Assembly: GCA_025267735.1 (NCBI GenBank)
Contig: CM046303.1
Location: 43,475,380 to 43,539,379 of the forward strand
Source of the DNA: Mactra quadrangularis
Taxonomy: Eukaryota; Mollusca; Bivalvia; Venerida; Mactridae
Direction: 5' to 3'
DNA: 64,000 bases
A program made the position numbers and the translations under genes. Shown here one piece after another: positions 57,600-64,000 of the stretch (its first letter is position 1; each line of letters opens with the position of its first letter). The notes beneath the pieces were generated by a model, which was not told the DNA's origin, did not search any database, and was given only the letters and a program-made list of their open reading frames with translations.

Positions 57600-58330
57600 T
57601 CGAGCAGCAGGCTAAATGACAGTTTGGGAATGAATGAGCAATTTACGAGCAGATATGAGCTGGCTAGAGCACATTTTAGGAATGAATGAGCACTCTATGA
57701 GCCGGCTAGAGGACCTTTTGAGAATGAATGAGCAAACTACGAGCAAGTATAAGCTGGCTATAGAGCCTTTTGTAATAAATGAGCAAACTACGAGCAGGTA
57801 TGAGCTGGCTAGAGGACATTTTGGGATTAGCGAGCAATCTAGGATCAGACTTGAGCTCATAATGAGACAGTTACAACGATATTTGAGTCTATTAAAGTCC
57901 CATAGCAACAAAACAAACTACTATCATTAATACAACAACTACTACTACTTCTATCGAGTAGGTACGATCAGGCTAGAGGATATTTCGGGAACGAATGAGC
58001 AATCTACAAGCTGTAATGTGTGGGCTAGAGGACATGTTGGGATTGAATGAGCAAACTACGAGCAACATGAGCACACAGTGAGACATTTAAATATTGTTGC
58101 ATTGACTATCTGTATGAAGGCAGAAACCGTTGACCAGGTTCATCATCGAGAAGTCCAGGACCACACACTTCCCGCTAATGAGCAATCTACGAGCAGGTAT
58201 GAGCCGGCTAAAGAATATTTTGGGCAAGGATGAGCAATTTACGAGCAGGTATGAATAGGCTAGAGGACATGTTGGGATTGAATGAGCAAACTACGAGCAA
58301 CATGAGCACACAGTGAGACATTAAAATATT
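57600..58330. repeat. Minisatellite, right arm (mirror)
   Basis: Mirror of 52900-53620 with the same unit order; GAGCAAACTACGAGCAGGTA and GAGCTGGCTAGAGGACAT words repeat. Confidence 0.75.
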
Positions 58331-58952
58331 GTTGCAAAATAAATCAGAACGAGTTGATAGTGTTATACAAATATATACGATGTACACATAACGTCGTTGT
58401 AAAAATAATTTATATCCGGTTTTAGTTATATTACCTGTTGTATATACGGTAATGTACAGGTAACTTTAATACAGTATAAGTAAACGTCTGTGCAGAAACG
58501 ACTTAAGTTCGGGTTTGCCTGCATTACCAATCGTATAGGCAACTATGTACAGGTAACTTATTTGCGTTTATAGATGGCGTTTATTTTGAACATCGTCCTG
58601 TATATTTTCTGCAAATCGTTTCAAAGATATTTTAATAAAGTTAAAATCTCGAATATATAGTTATTTTACGTTCGTTCTACAAGAGCACTGGTTTGAGAGT
58701 GAAACGTTTTAGCGTTTACTTTATATATTCAGAACTATTTTACGCCAGATAATGATAGTGCAAAAATGCGCTATTTCTTGTTATATCTCTTAATTGAAAC
58801 GATACTCTATTGTATACAATTACACCAGTCGCGATTTGCGATAGCGCGTTTTACCACCGACTTAACAAATATTTACATTCTATTGTCACCCGTACTGCTC
58901 GGGCGTTGAATAATATAATGTGTATATAAACGTAACGCCTCGCTGCACTCTA

Positions 58953-59023
58953 TATCGACTTGTCTCAAAAAGGTGGCCTTCTCAAAAATGTGGCAGTGTT
59001 ATTTTCCCTTAAACTATACTACT
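58953..59023. repeat. 71-bp terminal inverted repeat, right
   Basis: It ends CTATACTACT, directly before the right target duplication TCTAAC. Confidence 0.85.
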
Positions 59024-59029
59024 TCTAAC

Positions 59030-59885
59030 CTGTTTCCCCCATTGGCTGGAATTGCCTTTCCACCGATTATATACTCATTACTTTTAAGATTAATACTTTA
59101 TCTAACCAATCAGGCGCTGACGTTGATGGATGTTCTGGCGGGATCCTTGGATTGGAATCCGACTTTGCACCTTGCAATTATGGATTTCTTAGAGCATCTA
59201 GCTGGATTCCCTATCGGCTAGTGGCTGCCTTTCCATTGATAATCTAATCATTACCTATATCACTTTAACTTTATCTAAGCAATCGGGCACTGACGCTGAC
59301 GGATGTTCTAGGGGGGTCCTTGGATTAGAATCCGACTTTGCACCTTGCAATCATGGGTTTTTCAAGACATCTTGTCTGGTTCCCATAGGTTGGTGCCTGC
59401 CTTTATTCATAATCTAATCATAACTTGCATCGCTTATACTTTATTTGACCGGTCACTATATAATGCATGATTGTTGGTGGGACGCGTGGGCACAGATGCT
59501 GATGGATGTTCGGGCGGGAGCCTTGGATTAGAATCCAACTTTACACCTTGTAATCATGGATTTTCGGGGCATCTAGCCTGGTTCTCCATCGACCATTTGG
59601 CTGCCGTTCTATCAAAAGTCCATTAAAACTCATTCACTATCTTTTACAGTTAGGCCTAAAATTCAATTGTTTTGTTGTTGTTGTTGTTTTTAAACTACTA
59701 TGAGCACTTATTTCTTAATTTTATATTAGTCTTCAGTTTATTATTTATATTTTATCTTCTTTTAACCTTTTTCATTTTCATTTATGCATATAATTGTGAA
59801 GCGCTTTTGAAATATATTCAATATGAAAAGAGCGCTATACAAATGCGGTATATAATGATAATGATAATAATAATAATAACAAGAC
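59030..59885 (+). repeat. LINE 3' UTR: tandem ~165-205-bp units and 3' tail
   Basis: Units are marked by GATGGATGTTCT at 59125, GACGGATGTTCT at 59298 and GATGGATGTT at 59501, each followed by CCTTGGATTrGAATCC and a CATCTAGC-type block. The end has TGTGAAGCGCTTTTGAAATA, AAAGAGCGCTATACAAATGC and an (ATA/ATG)n tail, as in CR1/L2-like elements. Confidence 0.8.
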
Positions 59886-60330
59886 CTAGGATCGTTCCTG
59901 ATAGTTGAGTAATGTCGACATGTCTGTAGATTGGATGTGATAGCTCACTCTTAAATGTAAACTGTATTGTTTGCGTGCGTGAAATTAATCCGATAAACAA
60001 CGTTCTGTGGCTTAGTGGAAAAGCGATAGAATTTCAGTATTGTTGTGCGTCATTGATAAGTTCGAACCTTTGCACTATAGATCTGTTTGATCAAATTTAT
60101 AAAGTTTTACAATAGTTATGGCATAAAAGTCAAAACAGAGACAAAAGTAACTAAGTAACTTATATCCACACAGCTGCACATGTGAAAAACTTATAAACCT
60201 ATAAAGGCAATTAAGTTGAACTCAGATCGACGACCCTAAAAGATATTGAAGAAAGATAAATAACCTACATTAAACCACAGCTGTGACGTCATTCCATTGT
60301 TTTCACAGTACCTTATATTCAATAATGTAC
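59886..60330. other. Intergenic, weak tRNA-like block only
   Basis: TGGCTTAGTGGAAAAGCG and AAGTTCGAACC near 60008-60070 resemble A- and B-boxes of a SINE head. No gene is seen. Confidence 0.3.
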
Positions 60331-60331
60331 A

Positions 60332-60478
60332 GGTAACCGTCCAATATTAAGATTACTCGTCCATTATCTGGCGTGTTTGGACAATATCTAACGTGTAAGT
60401 CTAATATTGGACAACACGCTAGATATTGTCCAAACACACCAGATAATGAACGTGTAACCTTAATAGTGAACGATTACC
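60332..60478. mobile_element. 147-bp fold-back element
   Basis: GGTAACCGTCCAATATTAAG is mirrored imperfectly by TAATAGTGAACGATTACC. The central arms CTGGCGTGTTTGGACAATAT / ATATTGTCCAAACACACCAG pair well. Confidence 0.6.
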
Positions 60479-60532
60479 TTTTTGATGTACTTCAAGAAAA
60501 AAAGCAGACGAATGAGGGGAGATTTTTTTTCA

Positions 60533-60538
60533 TTTATT
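60533..60538 (-). promoter_or_regulatory. Polyadenylation signal AATAAA
   Basis: The plus strand reads TTTATT. On the minus strand the signal lies about 95 bp after the TGA of the candidate small gene, a normal short 3' UTR. Confidence 0.45.
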
Positions 60539-60630
60539 GAACAAACGTTTGCAAATAAAATCAAAATTTGGAATTCTTCACTCATTTCTCTTCGAAATGA
60601 AGACATTAGTATTAACGGTGTAATTCCTGT

Positions 60631-62626
60631 TCACAATATGTCAACGTTGCGGTGTAGTTCTGAAAATTAAAAAAGAAATATATAAGTTTGGCATTATACT
60701 AAGACACAAACTAGATTTTAACACATATAACACATTCTCTGTCTAACACTGTTAGCCGTTTCTTGTCCTCAGTTCAACGAATTCAGTTCTGTCCTTCAAT
60801 ATAACAACGTGTGATAAAACAAAATAAAGCTTTTTTAGAAATAGTTGCAGAATGGAACATATCATTCGTCATCAGCTCAGAAAAAAATAATTTGAATAAA
60901 ATGGACAGTGTGCAGAACACTAAATTATTCTTGCACTGGACAACAGAAACATGGAAGACATTGCTTTAGCACTCAGTGATGCCAAAATGACATTGACAAG
61001 TCGCAAGTTGTCAACGATACAAACTAACTTTCACAGTATAAATATATGTACTAAGAACTTTAGGATATTTTAGGTGGTTCATGCTTTTTACCAATACTAT
61101 GAAATTGTTTGCACCGCTTGCGCACGGACGGAAAACGTACAAATTTGAGTTCCGAATTAGGTCTTGCGCAACTGTCTCTCTCCATGATCAAATAATCATA
61201 GGTTTGAGCCTTGAATCGAACATAGATTGATATGTGAACAGAAGGGCAGACATGTTGCTTACGAAAGATGCAATATTTACTTGGTGCACACAGGGCTCAG
61301 GTTCAGGTCTCTAAGTGGCTATTATTTATATAATATATTTTTCATTTATATATAAACTTACTTATGACTTGTTTCTGCAATATTAGATTCTCATCAAGTT
61401 TATTAGAAATCAGCCTTGTGTCAGGCTGTGGCTGATATCGCTTCTTGGACATGGCTGGAATCAGTTGATAATCCACATTTTCTATGCATTGCAACCGTTG
61501 TAATGTATTTATATCCAAATGAAAGATTTCCGAATGATAAATAGTATATCCATGAAAACAAACACTGTAATTCCAATGATTATTTAGTTTTTGTCACATG
61601 TGTATAATATACCCGACTAAATGAAGAACAGAAACGAAATGAACAACCACTGTCATAAATACACATTAGTTTACATGTGAATGGATATGCACGAAAATCT
61701 CGTGAACGAACGATTCATTAATTTGTCAAACAAAAGGGGTACCATTTGGGAAACAATTAATTTTTTCTATATCTATTTAAATTCTATAAATTTATTACTT
61801 TTTGTTGAAGTTGAAATGTATAACTCCTTAATCGGTATTTGTGATACGTGCGTGTAAACTAAAATTCATTTTGTATCACAATAATAATAATCTGTAGGTA
61901 AGCTGTGATTTAAGTAAGATATACCCCTCGAGCTGCCCAATATGTTAGACATTGGATACGCTTCGGCGCTAACGCGCCTCAGCTATCCAATATCTAACAT
62001 ATTGGACACCTCTCGGGGTATATCCCTTACGTCTTTTTATAATTGACTATGATGGATTTTCGTTGGACTATATCTTTGCCCTGGAATTTAACCACCGACC
62101 TTATGTTTATCAAAACGGGCACAATTCCGTGTTAAGGGACATTACTCCGTGTGAAACTAGACGATTCCGTCTTCTAGTACGGTACATATTTGTATTTATC
62201 ATATCCCAATCAACAGATCACGTGACTAAACAAGTTCCGGCAGAAATGGATTTGCTGGCTAATTACGATGACGACAATACAGGCGAAAATTCGGTGTCGC
62301 CGAGTCCAAAACCAAACGATGTAAGTTTTCAATGTTTTTATCTAGGTCCCTGCTGTAAATTTAATCATTACTTTTTACAATTGATCGTATTAGCTATGTT
62401 AAAAATGCGGACGTAAATCCTACTCCAATCTCCATTTTGAAATTTGATCATCGGTTTTATGAGGTTTGTTGACAATTAATGCTGCAGGTCATGCCCAGTT
62501 AATATCAATCGTTGATTTGATGATCCAGTCTCATGTTGATTTCAACGGCTAGAGCAGTCGGGACACTTGCACTTACAGCATGTACTGGATCATGACGTCC
62601 TTTAACGTTTGAAAGTTTTGCCCCAT
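60631..62626 (-). CDS. Candidate small spliced gene of unrecognised family (about 93 aa)
   Basis: Three segments join in frame: 62577-62626 (starting ATGGGG), 61362-61564 and 60631-60659, each with clean borders (GTAAGT donors; acceptors ending TACAG and TTTTCAG). The last exon ends in TGA, with AATAAA about 95 bp beyond (60533-60538). The predicted product starts MGQNFQTLKDVMIQYM. It has a helical, charged middle with SEIFHLDINTLQRLQC and VDYQLIPAMSKKRYQ, and ends KLHRNVDIL. I see no signal peptide or membrane span. An additional upstream exon is possible: 62950-62986 has an ATG and a perfect GTAAGT donor, but its phase does not lead directly into the next exon, so it may be 5' UTR or belong to another transcript. 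I do not recognise the family. The exon at 61362-61564 is the best supported part; the joined model is inference. Confidence 0.4.
61915..62028. mobile_element. ~110-bp fold-back element
   Basis: GATATACCCCTCGAGCTG and CCAATATGTTAGACATTGGA are mirrored at the right (TCCAATATCTAACATATTGG, CTCGGGGTATATC). The loop is rich in GCGCTAACGCGCC. Confidence 0.65.
62210..62245 (+). promoter_or_regulatory. E-box plus ETS-like site before a candidate first exon
   Basis: TCACGTGA is followed 10 bp later by TTCCGG, directly ahead of the ATG at 62246. The pairing of USF/MYC-type and ETS-type sites is common in TATA-less promoters. The role is inferred from motifs and position only. Confidence 0.3.
62246..62320 (+). 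CDS. Candidate first coding exon of a plus-strand gene running off the right edge
   Basis: An ATG at 62246 opens 25 codons (MDLLANYDDDNTGENS then VSPSPKPND) that end exactly at a GTAAGT donor. The peptide is acidic and serine/proline-rich, typical of disordered N-termini of nuclear proteins. Just upstream lie a CACGTG box (62219-62224) and a TTCCGG ETS-type site (62235-62240), as in housekeeping promoters. The frame stays open upstream to 62063, so a longer start is possible. I could not find a convincing second exon before 64,000. It sits inside an intron of the candidate minus-strand gene, so at least one of the two models may be wrong. Confidence 0.4.
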
Positions 62627-62986
62627 GAAATTTCTATTTTTAGCCAGTGGCTATGATTAATCTTTTATAGTGAACTTCAACTAAACAAATGCATGGTAAC
62701 AGAAGAGAAAGAGATCTGTAAACAGACACTGTTATAAAGGGAAATATATATTTGTCCCAATACAGATATACGTATTATTTCAAGATTTTGGTTCTATATG
62801 AACCGTTCTGACATGTTTTTTATAGAATTGATAGTTAGGCTTAGTCTCTAGTCCTAAATATAAGACCCTACATAACTTTTTTTATCATTTGGACGTTTTT
62901 CTGTTATGTAGGGTCTTAAATTTATGAGGTTAATTTAACCTTCACTTACCACGGAGAGCCGTGAAGACTTCGTCTAAATTATACAT

Positions 62987-64000
62987 GTTTACATGTCGAG
63001 TGTCTAGAGCCAAGAGAGTGAAGAGTGAGCTCTACGGGTAGAAAGTAGACAGAGCTCGCTTCTGGTTGGTGGTACAGCTCACGTGACGAGGCAGCGTTTT
63101 TTTTCACCCGATTGGGAATGGGTCCTGTACCCCTCCGATTGGGATTTTTTAGTCGTGATAATGGGAAAAATTGGGAAAATCACGCACAACTAAGAATAAA
63201 TTGGGAATATTAATAAACAAGTGTTTAAATACAGAAATTGTAAAATATCTGCATCATTCTGCCTTTTAACAGTTACATTAAACTAGATTTTGTAGTTTTT
63301 GAGACATGCAGAGGTAAATTACACAAATAAAGGAACTTTAGAATTTGGCCATCCATATAATGACCCCTAGAATTTGGACACTCCAAACAACAATATAGTG
63401 CCATTGTTAATAGGCTTAAAACGAAAGAGGGTATACGCGAGTCAGGTTATGTGACAAGCTGTTTATCCAAACATTTGGGAAATGTCATTAAAAATTATCT
63501 TCAGTCACATTATCTACTCAAGCTTGATGGAAATGTGTTCAAAGTTACCAGCAACTTATCTTCTTATGTAATGAAACTATCTGATAGACCACAACATAAT
63601 TCAGAAATAAGGAGGCTACCAGTATTTCAGTGTCTGAGTCGTTTTTAGATCTGTTATGATCAATTTAATCAAATAACCTTTCCTATAGTTTTACTCAAAA
63701 TCTTCCTGAAAAGCAGTTCAGCTTGGTTTTAAAATGTCTCATTTTCCCACAATAAAAAACCATTAAAAATCATTAAATGTCCGAAACTGTCGGGTACGAA
63801 ATTATTGGGGACGAATGTTTTACAATATACTCTGAGTAACAATTAAACTACTGTTGGATTAATTCAACCATTGCTGAATTATTGAGAAAATTATTGAGAA
63901 ATCATCATGACATGAACAGCTTTCAATTTCTATGCTTAATGGCAGCTAGTTTCATAAAAAAATCGTAAAATCACGGGTCCTTGAGAAATTAGTCAATGTA
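62987..64000. other. Right edge of the window, no supported gene
   Basis: The stretch 63105-63210 repeats the words GATTGGGA and ATTGGGAA and looks like a transposon remnant. A 65-codon ORF at 63451-63648 continues an open frame upstream but has no recognisable domain; I cannot support it as a gene. Confidence 0.35.

Larger units (their letters stand above)
52195..59023. mobile_element. 6.83-kb palindromic TIR element, two inverted copies, 6-bp target duplication TCTAAC
   Basis: The outer ends AGTAGTATAGTTTAAGGG and CCCTTAAACTATACTACT are flanked by exact TCTAAC (52189-52194 and 59024-59029). Copy 1 (52195-55490) is complete, with 71-bp TIRs at both ends. Copy 2 (55796-59023) is inverted and lacks its inner TIR. 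A 304-bp spacer (55491-55794) separates them. Each copy carries a C2H2 ORF and a 52-bp minisatellite. A 6-bp duplication with AG...CT ends fits Polinton/Maverick-type integration, but there is no polymerase, integrase or capsid gene, so the class is open. The LINE 3' UTR units at 59100-59590 show how the uninterrupted target looked. Confidence 0.85.

Noticed and set aside
52195..59023. An autonomous Polinton/Maverick or an integrated virus
   Set aside because: The 6-bp duplication and termini fit, but there is no polymerase B, integrase, ATPase, protease or capsid frame in 6.8 kb.
63451..63648. 65-codon ORF near the right edge
   Set aside because: The frame is open upstream but shows no motif, and the preceding repeats suggest a transposon remnant.
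1..64000. CRISPR arrays, operons, bacterial promoters or ribosomal RNA
   Set aside because: The window is spliced eukaryotic DNA; no regular spacer arrays or rRNA-like segments were seen.

Overview
This window is nuclear DNA from a metazoan, most probably a bivalve or closely related mollusc. The basis is the intron-rich AT-rich genes, a TMEM272-like gene, and a very dense load of tRNA-derived SINEs, hAT- and mariner-type MITEs, CR1/L2-like LINE remnants and short palindromic elements. The species call is inference; no single feature proves it.

Layout. 1-16.0 kb (minus strand): nine coding exons of a concentrative nucleoside transporter (SLC28/CNT family), with the last exon(s) lying beyond base 1; its introns are full of repeats. 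16.0-20.6 kb: intergenic, with a TTAA-flanked element, an internally deleted Tc1-like transposase relic and SINEs. 20.6-25.7 kb (plus strand): a complete four-exon TMEM272-like membrane protein gene. 25.7-30.6 kb: MITEs. 30.7-39.5 kb and 43.2-48.2 kb (minus strand): two tandem four-exon paralogues of the Shisa/CYYR1/VOPP1-WBP1 type (signal peptide, six-cysteine ectodomain, one membrane span, PPxY-containing tail), with identical intron phases. 48.2-51.3 kb: a SINE split by a hAT-like element, and MITEs. 51.4-59.9 kb: a degraded CR1/L2-like LINE 3' end whose 3' UTR is split by a 6.8-kb palindromic insertion carrying two inverted copies of a C2H2 zinc-finger ORF. 60.5-63.0 kb: a candidate small unrecognised minus-strand gene, with a candidate plus-strand first exon inside its intron.

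The host genes look like independent housekeeping or membrane functions (nucleoside uptake, a four-span membrane protein, WW-ligand adaptor proteins); nothing indicates an operon-like unit. The most unusual structure is the 52,195-59,023 palindrome. It is a TIR element with a 6-bp target duplication (TCTAAC) that is present twice in opposite orientation, and the spacer between the copies holds an exact reverse complement of the left host flank. The second notable observation is a ~620-bp homologous sequence that forms the 3' end of an intron in both the SLC28 and the TMEM272-like genes, in the sense orientation each time.

All exon limits were read by eye from splice consensus, reading frame and family similarity remembered from general knowledge; no alignment or search was run.
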